A stretch of DNA of 64,000 nt from positions 339,382-403,381 of the forward strand of contig ML976659.1 in NCBI GenBank assembly GCA_010015655.1, written 5' to 3'. How positions within the stretch are numbered: the stretch's first letter is position 1; the number at the start of each line of letters is the position of its first letter. The DNA is from Bimuria novae-zelandiae CBS 107.79 (Eukaryota > Ascomycota > Dothideomycetes > Pleosporales > Didymosphaeriaceae). The notes under the pieces are model-generated. The model was not told the origin of the DNA. It saw nothing but the letters and a program-made list of their open reading frames with translations, and searched no databases. The position numbers and the translations under genes are program-made. Positions 1-11,600 of the stretch are shown here, one piece after another.

Positions 1-1619
1 TTTTTATTAAGCTTATTTAAGTTACTATATTTATTATTTGATAATTTTAAGATCTTGAAGAGTTCTAAAAGCTTTAGAGTAGTTATATAAAATTATTAAT
101 AATTAGGGCGTTCAGATTAATATAATTATAAATGCTTTATTATATAGCCTAAAACTTAAGCTATTTAAACTATACTAGCTAGCTATTTTAATTAATTAGG
201 CGTACTATACTTACTAAGAGAGCAAAGCCTCTTATAAGTTTAAAAAGGGCGCTTTACTAAGCTTGTTATAAATCTTAGTCTACTGCTACGGGCAAAGGAG
301 GTCTAGTGTAATAGAAGAAGAGAGCGGAAGGTGCTTTTAAGGAGAAACAAAGTACGCTTTATTATACAAGAATAAAGTAACGCAAGAAGTATTTAGATAG
401 ATTTAAAGTCTTTAAATAATATATTTAATAATTAACTACGTAGGGATAATTATTCTGTGTTCTTAAAATGCTAGGCTTATAACTATAAAGGGTAAAATAA
501 GCTAGATAGTATACAGTTTAAAAACTAAATTAATTAATTAGTAACATATAAAATGTTGCTATGAGAGCAGTATTTATACTAAGTATTTGGTATTATGTTT
601 GCCCGTTCCACCTGATTCTTCCGATTAGGGTACCTATAGGGAATAATTCCCGCGACACATAGTTATAGAATGCATAGGAAATTCCGCTATAGCATACTAA
701 GTAGACCTCCCTAGCTTAAGAAGAGTTCACCCTATTTTTACTTGTTTTTATTAGAACTATATGCTCTACGTGACTTGTTACTACATAATTAGGTGCCTAT
801 TAAAGATATATTAAGCTAATATAGCAATAATATCTATAATATAGAATCCATTATTAATAAGTAGTAAATACTAACTAGAGCTTAGAAGTATATTAATAAA
901 TAGAAAAAATACTTTTAAGAGGAAAATACTTAGAAGCCTAGTGCTTCTATTAGTAATACGGTACTAGTAGAGTACTGAAAAGAGATTAATTAGTTTTAAG
1001 ACGCTTAGTTATTATCGCGCCTACGTAAAAGTTTAAAGGTTAAAATTACTTTCTTAAGAAGAGAAGGAATAGCTAATATTACTTATAATTAGTAAAAAAA
1101 AGTTATTTTTCTTTCTTACTTATAAAGGAGTAATAAAGTTAAATAAATACTTGTTCTATTAATATCTCTAACTAGTCTATAATTTAGGGTTAAAGGTATG
1201 ATTCCCTCTAAAACTTTTATTAATAAGGTAATAATTGCTACTATATCTTTTATTCTTTTAAACTAAGTACGTATCGTATATAAGGAGTTTAGTACTATAG
1301 TGCCTAATAGGCTAGGGTATTTTAATGGATTAGTAAGAAAGCATGTTACATATTATATAAGTAATATATAATTAAAAGAATAGTATTTATTCTCTTTAGC
1401 AAGTAGCAAAGTAGTCTAAAAAAGACCTAATTATACTATTTTAGGGCTAAAGACGCCTAAATAGCTTAACTAGCTATATAAGGCTACTAATTAACGTAAA
1501 TAAAGTATTAATTATATATATAAAAAGCAAGGGGTATCTTATGATAGTATATTTAAAAAAAAAAACTAAACCCTAAGTTTTAAAACTAAGCGCTATAAGA
1601 AGCCTTAACTAAGTATATT

Positions 1620-2560
1620 TTAAAGGCCATGTGCGCCCAAATAGTCTATTTAGTGCCAGACTAGCGCAAATTGGCGCAGCTAACCGCCTATAAACGCGAA
1701 AGGGACCTGGAGGGACGGCCTAGTAGCTGTGCTACTATACATTACCTTCCTAGAACTTCTTCGCAGCACCCACGATACTATAAATCTTGAAGGTCTTAAT
1801 AGGGAACTAATTATCATCTAAGCGCTAACGTAACTTTACGGTCCTATTTATAGTTTTAAAAAATAAATATAAAATATTACTACGCTTATTAGTTTTAATA
1901 TTAGTCTAAAAGTTATTATTAGTTAAGGGTTATAAGGTAATATCTAACTCCGAAAGCTTCTAATTAAATTCTTACTATTTAAATCAAATATTTATTTTAA
2001 TAAGAGTTTTCCTACTATTACTAAGCTCTAGAATTAAAGTTTAATAAGTTTTAAACTTAGTATTATTGAAGACTACCTTTGCCTTATGCTTAGCCCCCTA
2101 GAGTAGCTAGTTAGTAACCAATTACGCTATATTAGCGCCATATACTACCTATAGGCATATATAGGCTATAAGACGGTACTTACGCGCTTAAGTAACGCTT
2201 TTATCTTTTTTTTTAATAAAGTTCTCCTCTACTTAGAGTTTACGCTTAATACTAGCACTTAAATAATTACGTTCTAATAAGAAAATACCTAATTGGGTAG
2301 TTTTAAGCTTGCTAATATATTCTCTATAAAGATAATACTTATTATTAAACTTAATATTCTAAATATTAGATATAACCTTATAGTATAGTATAGTACCTAT
2401 ATTCTTCATAACCTTCTTAGCTTAGGCCTTCTTAATATTAAGCTCCTAATTAAAATAATTTTTAATTTACTAGCCCGTAAAAGCATCGCTCTTAGAAGTA
2501 GTATCTACAGCCTTTCTATTAAGGTAAACTAATAAAGAGGTGTATAAGTTATCGCGCGTA
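1620..2560 (-). pseudogene. Decayed coding frame of unknown family
   Basis: Read on the minus strand, one frame runs about 310 codons between 2550 and 1620. It is broken almost only by stops that a Gln or Trp codon would give after RIP. Readable pieces include SLLVYLNRKAVDTTSKSDAF near 2480-2540, a Lys/Asn-rich centre, and a Pro/Gly stretch (AVPPGPFRVYRRLAAP) near 1680-1730. The upstream part (about 2560-2900) also reads as protein, but one frame off, so there is an indel or an intron. I do not recognise the family: no DDE, reverse transcriptase or helicase motif is visible. It is probably the gene of a repeat, because it carries the same RIP pattern as the surrounding transposons. Confidence 0.4.
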
Positions 2561-3290
2561 ACTACTAACTTAACTAACTTAATATTTTTAATACTAAACT
2601 ATATATATGCATTAGAATAGAGCTATATACGCTAGATTAGCGCCACTAGAATCTACTAGTAGTGCTTCGGCGCTTAAGGAGCCCTAAGGCCCTTTTATAG
2701 CCTAAAAGGACTTAAATAAGAAACGTACTATATAGTAGTCCTTTTCTATGCGCTAATACTAATTATATTTAAAATATAGCTTTTGTTTAATATGCTAGTT
2801 CCTACAGGCCTCTTACTTAACTAAAAATTAGTAATAATTTTTTAAGTCCTTAATATCGCCTTGCTTCTTAGCTATATAATTAGTATACTTAATATAGGGA
2901 GAATTGCTATAAGTGTAGTTCTATATAGCTATAATTTAAAAATTTATAAGAGTTCTTATCTTGCGGATGTAAGGCCTAATATAGTAAAATAGTCTAAAAT
3001 GTTATAGAAGGTGTCCTAAGGCGCTAAAATAGAACTATTAAAGCTAATTAGCTACTATTAGTCTTAATTTAGCGTAAGTATACGTAATTAACCTACTACT
3101 ATAGTAGAAGTGTGTGAAGTAAAAAAAAAATATAAAATATATAATAAGTCGCGCGTATATAAATAACACCCTAAAACCTATAATAGGTCAGTTAAGTTAG
3201 TACATAACTAAGGGTATAGGTCTAAATTATACTAAACTATAAAATAAGATATACTAAAAGGAAGCTTTTACGCTAAAAAGTTATTAAGGT

Positions 3291-3343
3291 CTTTTAAGTA
3301 AAACTTTTTAAGTAAAACTTCTTAAGTAAAACTCCTTAAGTAA
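3291..3343. repeat. Short tandem repeat, about 14 bp x 4
   Basis: Four imperfect units of the type CTTTTTAAGTAAAA stand head to tail, at 3291, 3304, 3318 and 3332. They differ mainly in the third to fifth bases. They lie in RIP-degraded DNA with no gene. Confidence 0.75.
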
Positions 3344-3689
3344 CGCGCTAGCCTAGTATTTTATTTTAAACTAAAAAATAGTTATAGTAGTAATTATTTA
3401 ATATATATACCTTACTAATACGTCCTTTATTACGTAGCTAAGTATCACTGTGCCGCGTATCTATAGTTTGGGGCGCTCTGCGCCATTATGGCCCATTATG
3501 GCCCACTATGCGTCCTTAGGGCGAGGTTAGATATAGAAGGGGGATAATGTCACACTATAGGTGTATATAACTAACTAAGGGCCTAACTTAGGTAACTCTA
3601 GGTATATAGCTAATGCTATCTCAGTAGAAGCTTGATAACAATTTGTTTCTTCTTTTATATACTCAATACAACCGCTTTGGTCTCTATCT

Positions 3690-3950
3690 TATCACTACAC
3701 TACCTGCCCTACCTGTCCTCTTACAAGTAGAAGATGTAATAAGGTGAGCGCCTTACTTACTAAGCCAATACTATGTAACTTTTCTCCACTTGTACCAAAA
3801 GGTACGCATAAGAATACTAAAGCCGATGTATTCTTATATAATATAATATATATATAAGTAGTGCTAGAACTAGTCTTAATCCTTGCTTCTATAAGCGAGT
3901 AGCCACGTGTCCCTTTCCATACCATGTGCTATTATTACAGAAGAGAGAAA
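3690..3950 (-). repeat. Repeat copy A (inverted partner of 47880-48105)
   Basis: About 220 bp here matches, in reverse orientation, the segment at 47880-48105. Shared landmarks are the CTTACTAAGCCAATACTATG block, a CCAAAAGGTACGC block, and a CTATAAGCGAG block followed by CCACGTGT. On the minus strand the copy is followed by a TATATAAAAG box and could be an LTR or the 5' region of an element. No matching target duplication was found, so the class is open. Confidence 0.55.
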
Positions 3951-4271
3951 AGAAGTTCCTTTTATTTATTAAAATAAAGCTTTAGCTTCTCTTTATAAAG
4001 TCTAATATCCTATTTAAGTAGGCTGTTAATAAAGGCTTATATATAGTTATATTAAGTGGCTATAGCATATAGATTAAATAAGGGGGATATAGAGTAAAAG
4101 AGGATCTTATTCTAATTATAGTACTTAATAAAATCTATTATAAGGTAAAATATATAATTGTTTAGAATAAGTAATTAATAGGAAGATTAAGCCTTTACCG
4201 TTTTACCATAATTAAACACCTGTTTAAGCTACGTAAAGCTATTATTATTATTTGTCTAGCTAAAAGGTAAG

Positions 4272-4655
4272 TGTTAAGCCCTTTGGGGTAGCTGGTCCTA
4301 AAGGAGTAAGGTTTGTTCTCGGGCAAGAGCGAAACGATAGGTAAGAAGTATAATAGTCTATTCTTATTACTAGGACGTTAGTATTAAAGGTGTAATGGAA
4401 CGAATTAACAAGAAAGTCTAAGTATAATCTAAATAATAGATTAATAAATAGGTTAAACACAAGTGTAAAGGTTTATACTTAACGTTTCTATATACTAGTC
4501 TGAGGCCGCTCGCTGGCGAGCGCTCTTTGGCAAGCCACGTTACTTCCTAAGCGCTAACGCCGTAGTTGGCGAGAGTAAGGGTGCTCTCACGTGTACGCGC
4601 CGTAACTAAGTATAAAATGGTTTTCTCTCCTCATGTTGGATCCTGGATCCTAATA
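4272..4655 (-). mobile_element. Solo LTR, TSD GTAAG
   Basis: The sequence begins TGTTAAGCCC and ends GGATCCTAATA (an expected ACA end turned into ATA by RIP). It is flanked on both sides by GTAAG (4267-4271 and 4656-4660). Its first 200 bases are clearly related to the reverse complement of the LTR at 55925-56382 and to those at 7570-14927 and 62727-63139: shared GGGGTAGCTGGT, CGTTAGTATTAAAGGTGT and AATAGATTAATAAA blocks. No internal region is present, so the element was reduced to one LTR by recombination. The orientation is set by comparison with 55925-56382, which is called +. Confidence 0.85.
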
Positions 4656-4660
4656 GTAAG

Positions 4661-5304
4661 GAGGAGACTTAGACTTAATAAGTTTTATAATTATAAGCCT
4701 ATAGCTAGGAGTCCTATAGTACTCCTAAAGCTAACTAGTAAATAAAGTTAAGCTTAAGGTAAGATCTATTTGCGTATATATAGGCTAGTATTATTATCTA
4801 CTCTTATAAGCTATTTTAAATAGTACTTCTTTTTATGCTGGTAAATGAGTTAGTGTTAGGCTGGGGTTAGGTTAGATCTGTAACGTAGCCATCCAGTTAC
4901 TAACTTATGAAGTCACGCGATTTAATTTATTTCCCTAATACTAACCCGATTTAGATCTCCTTTAGACTTTAGTATTAGTTTTCTAATACCCCTCTATATT
5001 AGACCTATGTCAGACCTATTACACATTCCTTTTACTAGGGTATTCTTGTTAGACCTGTTCCTTTAGTTTATTAAATAACTATTTTATTTCTTAGTATTTA
5101 GCTTTTTTAAATAGTATTTACTAAGTTCCTTTATATATATAATTTTCTTATAGTTATATATAGCTTAGCACCTTATTAGTATCCTTTTATACTAGGCCTA
5201 TTAGTACTTAATATATTCTTGTCTATATTCTTATCCACGCACTCCCATATGCCTCTAAGTAAAAATGCCTAAATAGATTCTTTAGGTAACCAGTGCCAAT
5301 ACAA
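4661..5304. other. Gene-free repeat DNA with a hAT-like end
   Basis: No gene is visible. Around 4837-4885 lies a GCTGGTAAATGAGTTAG start followed by GGGGTTAGGTTAGATC, which matches the terminal arms of the hAT-like elements at 7473-15165 and 59213-59696. Its partner end was not found, so this is a fragment. The rest is TA-rich sequence without recognisable content. Confidence 0.5.
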
Positions 5305-5377
5305 GATCCGCACGGACCAGAACTCTAAAAATCTAACCTTTACTTCTTAACATCTTACTAAATACTAGAAATATATT
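5305..5377. repeat. Left arm of a split inverted repeat
   Basis: This arm, starting GATCCGCACGGACC and ending near CTAAATACTAGAAATATATT, is the reverse complement, with a few transitions, of 15166-15228. Between the arms lie a pogo element and the hAT-like/LTR/Gypsy nest. With those removed, the arms would be a few hundred bases apart, like the long terminal repeats of one short element. Confidence 0.65.
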
Positions 5378-5432
5378 AACATTATTTTTATATAAGGTGC
5401 ATATATATATAATGAATATTATATTAAAGTTA

Positions 5433-7288
5433 GAGTCTCCCCCCCAGATTTGACCCAACCCCAGATTTGACCCAGCAAAATTAACTCTGCGCACGCGATC
5501 GCATTGCGCGTCGCGTGCGCTTTGCCGGCCCCTCTAATAAACTATCTACTGAACAATCCGAACCTTCCGCTTCCTCCTAACTATCTTCTTCTAGTACTAT
5601 AACCTTTTGTAGGCGCCCCCTTGCTTATTTTGTTATTAGCTTCGCCTCCTCCTCGCGGGCGATCTACAACACTTTTATTATTATATAGATTAATTAACCT
5701 TCTAGTTAAACTCTTTTTCCTTTCTTAGCCTTCTTTCGCTTCTAAAGAAGCTTAGACTAATCTGCGATCTACTTAGCTTAAATAGCTATTATAGCATTCT
5801 ATATTTTATAAAGGCGTGTTATTCGCTCTGCGTAGCGTTTCACTGGCGAAAGGACTGCAGGATCCTCGCGAAGCGACTCTAGAAATTACTTATTTAATCT
5901 TAGTAGTTCTACTAGCTTTAGAGGAGAGCTCTATAGTAGAGAGAGATCTAGATTAGTTGCTTATTATAGTATAGCTAAGATAGGTAATAGCGGGGGCGAC
6001 TTGCAAGACAGGTTACTAAGGACGCGCATAGGTAACGCAGGCTATAAGCTAGTAGTACGCTATCTACTAAGTATATTTTTCTTTAATATTACTTTCTCTC
6101 GTGCGCAGGATAGTAATTCTATCTACTCTAATCGCGGGATACGCTATAAGCTAAGCCAGGATATTGCATGCGTCTTATAGGAGTAATACCGTTTAAACGC
6201 CAAAAAGATACTAAGATTAAGAGGTTAGAGTATATGCGAGTAATAAGTAGGCATAATTAGAAAATTAATCTAATTTCTTATATAGTAGGCGATAAAATCT
6301 GCGCGTATATAACTTCTATGTCTATTTGCAATAAGTAAACGCTAGCGCCCCGCAGCCTTGTCGCGGGTTAATAGATTAAATACTCTCTTTAGCCATTCTA
6401 GACCCAGGTTATTTAATGTCTAGCTATTCTTACTAGTAGCAAAATGCTACCCTAGGGGCAATTGCTTATTAATCTATCGTGTGTTAATATTATTTCTTTT
6501 AAAATTAAGAGGGGAGCTAGCGCTTTACCTGTAGCATTAATACACTTAATATCTATAACCTATTCTTACTTCCTAGTAATTACTTTGTCCTTTTAAGCAG
6601 TATTAAGGTACACTAATACCTTTATAATCTGCTCCTTACTAACACCGAATCCTAACTTATCCATGTTCTATATATCCAAAGGGAGGTACGCATGCTCCTC
6701 TATTTTTAAAGCTATTACGTTAAACTAGCGCTCTACACGCGCGTAGGATGCTCCTTCCTTTTATAAATGCTTAAGATGCCTAGCAAATACCCCTTCTATT
6801 TTAGGGTTCCTCTTTTAGAAACGTGTAATCTATTTATTATTAATGTAGAAGAGTAATTATAAAAGAGAGACTAGTTATGACGCGTGCGTAACGCGTATAG
6901 CCCGTATAAGGAGGGTAAGCTCCTTTAGTATTAAGTAGGTAATTTAGGTTCTAGTAATAGTATAGTTTTTAATCTATCGTATAAGAGTCTTTTCTTCCGT
7001 GTTTAATAGGATCTAAGCCATTTCGTGGCTTATAGACTACGTTAAGCCGCTGTAATGCCTGCGGTGTAAGGTGCGTCGCGAAACTTTAAAGAAGTCTATA
7101 GCAGAATTTAGAGAAGAAAAATCTTTATTTTAAAAGGCATATAAAGCCTTCTGTATTTGAATTTCGCGATTTGATTGTCTTTTTAGTGTTTAGGGAGGCA
7201 TTAGTGGGTATAACGCGTGATGCATGCGCGTCGCGTGCTTTTGCTGGGTTAAATCTGGGGTTGGGTTAAATCTGGGGGGGGGGGATTC
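5433..7288 (-). mobile_element. Fot1/pogo-type DNA transposon, 1.86 kb
   Basis: The ends are inverted repeats of about 45 bp. The left reads GAGTCTCCCCCCCAGATTTG and the right, in reverse, GAATCCCCCCCCCCCAGATT. Each arm carries two copies of an AGATTTGACCCA motif. TTGACCC on the left corresponds to TTAACCC on the right, a CpA to TpA change. TA flanks both ends (5431-5432 and 7289-7290), as expected for Tc1/mariner-pogo insertion. The size fits Fot1-like elements (about 1.9 kb). A degenerate transposase lies on the minus strand inside. Confidence 0.85.
5545..7201 (-). pseudogene. Degenerate pogo/Fot1 transposase
   Basis: On the minus strand a frame starts at ATG 7201-7199 (MPP then Lys/Arg-rich) and reads through many RIP-type stops. 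The N-terminus contains a helix-turn-helix of the Psq/pogo type (SSLNSAIDFFKVSRRTLHRR). It is followed by a CENP-B-like region (RWITRFLKRNPKIEGVFARH, read across one stop) and the motif NMDKLGFGVS, where the Asp is the first catalytic residue of the DDE_1 domain. The C-terminal half toward 5545 is too decayed to place the other catalytic residues. The enzyme would cut and paste the element at TA sites; this copy cannot make a full protein. Confidence 0.75.
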
Positions 7289-7764
7289 TATACGTATTTC
7301 TAACTACTTTACAGTCTACTTTATCTAATTTTCATAGGATTTATTTTAATAAATAATTAGAAAATATAGGGAAAGAGTAGATAGAATATCCTAAAATTTT
7401 AATATGTTATTCTTTATATATATATGTATATACCTTGAATTAAAGTCGCATAAATATATCTTTAGTATTAGGTAGGCTGGTAAACAGGTCAGGGTTGGGT
7501 TAGGATTGGGTTATATTACATACGAACCTAATCCTAACCTAAACCTAACCTAATATTTTAGTATTAATATGTTAAGTCCTTCGGGGTAGCTGGTCTCAAA
7601 GGAGACTAGGATTAGTTCTTAGGTAGGAGTACTATAAGGCAAGGAAGGGGTATTAATAGCTTGCGCGTATTAATAAAGTTATTAGCATTAAAGGTACTGT
7701 GCGGTTATAAATAAATTGACTAGAGCTAAAGTATAATTTAAATAATAGATTAATAACTTAGGTT

Positions 7765-8190
7765 TGTTATGAGGCGCTCATACCTTGTTCCAATCCAGGT
7801 TAGGGCGGTAAGGTATCGTAGTGCTTTACAAATTATTTAGTAGTATAAGTTAATGCGACACTTAGCGCGTGCTAGACAATCTAATCTTATAATAAATAAA
7901 ATAACTATTAGTCTATATAGGAGAACGTACTTGCATAGAAGATATGTAAGTTAACTACAAGGAGCGTAGAAAGGAAACCGTCCTGTGTACATATATACCT
8001 GGCTTGCTTAGTACCACTAATTGACTAAGTAGTCACGTGTCTTGCCTGCTTAGTTGCTTAGTACCACTAATTAACTAAGTAGTTACGTAACTCTAAAGCT
8101 AGCTCCTTAGCGTACTTATTAACCTATTTTTTTTAGCTACCTATCTTTATAAGCGCCTATCCCTTATTATCTTACTTTTAGTTTATAACA
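7765..8190 (-). repeat. Gypsy LTR (3' LTR of the minus-strand element)
   Basis: This 426-bp LTR is about 52 bp longer than its partner at 14301-14674. It carries a local tandem duplication around 8000-8090 of the block TTAGTACCACTAATT followed by ACTAAGTAGT and CACGTG/TACGTA. The partner has this block once. The remaining differences are mostly transitions. Confidence 0.85.
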
Positions 8191-8600
8191 CTATCCCTCC
8201 CTTCCTAGTCTTTATCCACGAAGAACTATACTTACTAACTAAATAATTAGTACTTATTATTGTCACGAACTTATCTTTACTATTAAGGTATATAGAAGTA
8301 TTATAGTATTAAAATATTCTAACTACAAGACCTATTCGCGGGTCTATAAGGTGTTAATTTATTTAAAAAAGTATAGTAAGTGCCTAAAGAAGGGCGTAAA
8401 GTGCGATATAGCTATTACTTATAATAAATTTTCTTATTTAATTACTAAAAAGTAAAAATTAAATGCGCAAATCCTAGCGGCGCGAAAAGAGTAAGACGTA
8501 GTATTTAAGGCTATATATATAGCACGCGCGAAAAGAGTAAGACGTAGTATTTAAGGCTATATATATAGCACGCGCGAAAAAAGAGTATTTAGCTAAATTA
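8191..8600. other. Gypsy 3' untranslated region with 46-bp duplication
   Basis: Between the LTR and the last readable coding sequence there is no gene. A perfect 46-bp tandem duplication occupies 8481-8526 and 8527-8572, each unit starting CGCGAAAAGAGTAAGACG. The perfect identity in otherwise decayed DNA suggests the duplication is young. Confidence 0.7.
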
Positions 8601-11600
8601 TTAGTATTAAATATAAAGCATGCTAAAGAGGCGATTACTATTAAGAGTACTACTTTAGAGGAATTAGAGGAAGACCCGCCTTAGCTCTCTTGGCTAAATA
8701 GCCTGGCTAAGTTTACCCCGACTATCTAGTCGGCCATGGAGGAACTCCCTCCTAACTTCTAGGATAACCCGCCATCTTTAGCATTCTAGGCCCTCCTAGG
8801 GCGCGGGGTGTCTGGGTGTTTTTTATAAAACCTGTCTAGGGCAGCTTTATAGTTAGTAAGGTTTCTTGCTAGTTTTTATATATTATAGTTTTCTAGCTAT
8901 CCTTCCTATTTTACTAGGTACTTATACTGACGTCTAAATTTTTATAAATCCCTAATTACCTTAATCTTATATTCTTTATCCTTAAGTTTTAAATGCAATT
9001 CTAATTTAGCGTTTAGTAGTACTAGTTTTAATAATAATTTATAGAAGACTAGGTGTATGCATGTATTTATAGGTAACTATAGTTTAAAATTAACTAGTTT
9101 TTTAACTTCTTAAATTTTAAATAGTCCTTTTTAAAGATTATCTACTTTTTTACTTAGTCTTATTATCTTAAGATTTTTTCGCGGGAGGAGAACTCTATCA
9201 CTCTTTTTAAAAGTTAGTCCCTTAATCTTTTTTTATTTACTTATTACGCTATTTGCTTATTACGTCGTGCGATATTTTTATATAGCGTTTTATATAATTC
9301 CCGCATAAGTTTTACTTTATTAGCTACGTTTTTTGCAACGCTTTTAATGTCTAGCGGATCCTAGTAAGTCGTTAGCTCACATCCGTGATTAGCGTAGTAT
9401 AGTAAGTACCCTATAGTCGCTAATCTCGCGCTATTGTATGCTAGCTAGGCTATTAGTAATAGCTTAACCTAATTATCTAAAAGCTTATTTATATATATTT
9501 AGAGGTACTATTCTAACGTCTAATTTATTTGCTTAGTCTAGCTATCTATTTTAGGGTGGAAGCTTATCATAAGCTTATATTTAACCCTTAATTTTGCCAT
9601 GAGCGTGGTCTAATACAATAATATAAATATCTTAGCCCTATTTATAATAAACTTATTTAGTTATCTAACCTGCGATATTAGCTCTTATTTACTATATAGG
9701 CTAATTCTTTTACTAATATAGCTTCTTTAATTAGCACGAACCTTAACTCCTTAGTTAGTTAATAAACTATAACTAAGATAGAGTTATAGGGTTTCTTATT
9801 TCTTAGCACTAATAATATTAGTAGTTTTATAATAAAGTCTATAGTTACACTAGACTACGGTTTTAGGGGCGATTATAGTAGCTATAAGAGGCTATAAGGC
9901 TTATATCTCTTAAACTTATTTTTATAATAGGTTAAATAGTTACCTAAAACTTTCTATACTACCTCGCGTAACCTAAGGACTACATATTTATTTGTAATTT
10001 AACGCGTTATTTTAGTAATTCCTAGGTATCCCTAGTTCTTATTTTTATATAACTTCTTAATTAGCAGCGGAGCAACCTACTTGTTAATTTAAATATAGTT
10101 TTAATAGTCTTATACTATTAATTTTATAGCTTTATAAAGATTATATACTTAATAGTCCTCTTTTATAAGCCTCCCGTAATCCTGTATCCTATCTATAACT
10201 AGTCTATAATAGGTAAAGTCTACGCGTCACACTTCTAGTGCTAGCGCGAGCTATATCTTATTATAGCAAAGGGTTCTATCCTTCGCATAGGTTAAGATTG
10301 TAATATAATTACCTTTATTATCTTCTTCTACTAGGTCTAATTATTTACTTAGTGCGTCTACCGCGGCGTTTGCGTTTCTTAGTAGGTGTATAATATAAAA
10401 GTTAAACTCTGTTATTTATTTAGATTACTTAGCCTACTATTAATTAAGCTTTTTAGTCGTCGTGAAGCGTGTAAGGTTAAAGTAATTAGAAAATACCTCT
10501 ATTTAATATTTAGCTCCTTTAAGCTATACTTTTTATTACTTAAAATAGTTAATAATTACTAGGAGTTCTTTGTTATAGATTTTATAGTTAAGTTTTACTC
10601 CTAAAAGCTTTCTTATATAATAGAAGACTAGTCTCTATTTCTTATTATTATATTCTTATAGTAGTACGGCCCCTAACGCGTAGTCTAATACGTCTGTGTA
10701 GATGCAATGTTGCCGCTCTAGGTTATATATCTATAATAGGGGTGCTATTAGGAATAGGCACTTTAACTATTTAAAAGTCCTTTTTTCTACCTTTTATAGA
10801 GGTTGCTATTTTCCTATCTTTATAAGTTCTATTAGTAGAGCGGTAACCTTAGAGTAGTTCCTAATAAATTTATAATAAAAGTTAGTAAAGCCTAAAAAGA
10901 ATTAGATATCTTTTACTAATTTTAGTAATAATTATTCTTTTATTATTACAATTTTTATTTATTTATTTTAACACCTTCCTAGGATATTATAAATCCAAGA
11001 TATTTTGTTTTAGTAACGTGGAATTCATACTTCTTAGGGTGTAAAAGTAATCTATACTCTTATAGCTTTTATAATACCTTATAGACATGTTCTTTATACT
11101 CTTCCAGGGTTCTACTTAAATACACTAGTATATTATTAAGGTATGCTATATAGAATACGTCTAAGTATTTATATAATACTTAATTTATTAGTTCTTAAAA
11201 GGTTGCTAGGGCGTTTATTAGTCCTATTAGTATAATTATATACTTAAAGAGGCTATATCTCGTGCAGAAAGCTATTTTCCACTTATAGCCCTTTACTATT
11301 TAAATTTTATAGAATCTATTCTAGATATTAAATTTTATAAACTACTTAGCTCCTTAGAGTCGATTCATAAGCTCTATTATTAAGGGTAATAAGTAGTAGT
11401 TTTTAATAGTTATGACGTTTAACTATTTATAATCTATATAAAGTCGTAGCCTGCCGTCCTTTTTACGAATAAAGAGTATAGGGAAGGCTATAGGACTTTA
11501 ACTAAGCTACTATTTCCCTAAGCGTAGGTTCTTTTATATTAGCTTTTTTAACTCTTTCTCTTGTTTATAGGTAAGGGGCCTTAGGCGCTCTAGCTATAGC

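Larger units (their letters stand above)
1..3660. other. RIP-degraded TA-rich repeat block
   Basis: This stretch is strongly TA-rich, with few CpA/TpG and stops in every frame, which is the usual look of RIP-mutated repeats in filamentous ascomycetes. Small pockets of higher GC remain (about 600-720, 1630-1760 and 3430-3560). No intact gene was found. One long decayed frame on the minus strand and one short tandem repeat are listed separately. No terminal repeats pairing within the window were found for this block, so the elements it came from are unnamed. Confidence 0.7.

Noticed and set aside
8481..8572. CRISPR-like repeat
   Set aside because: There are only two abutting units without spacers, in a eukaryotic retrotransposon.
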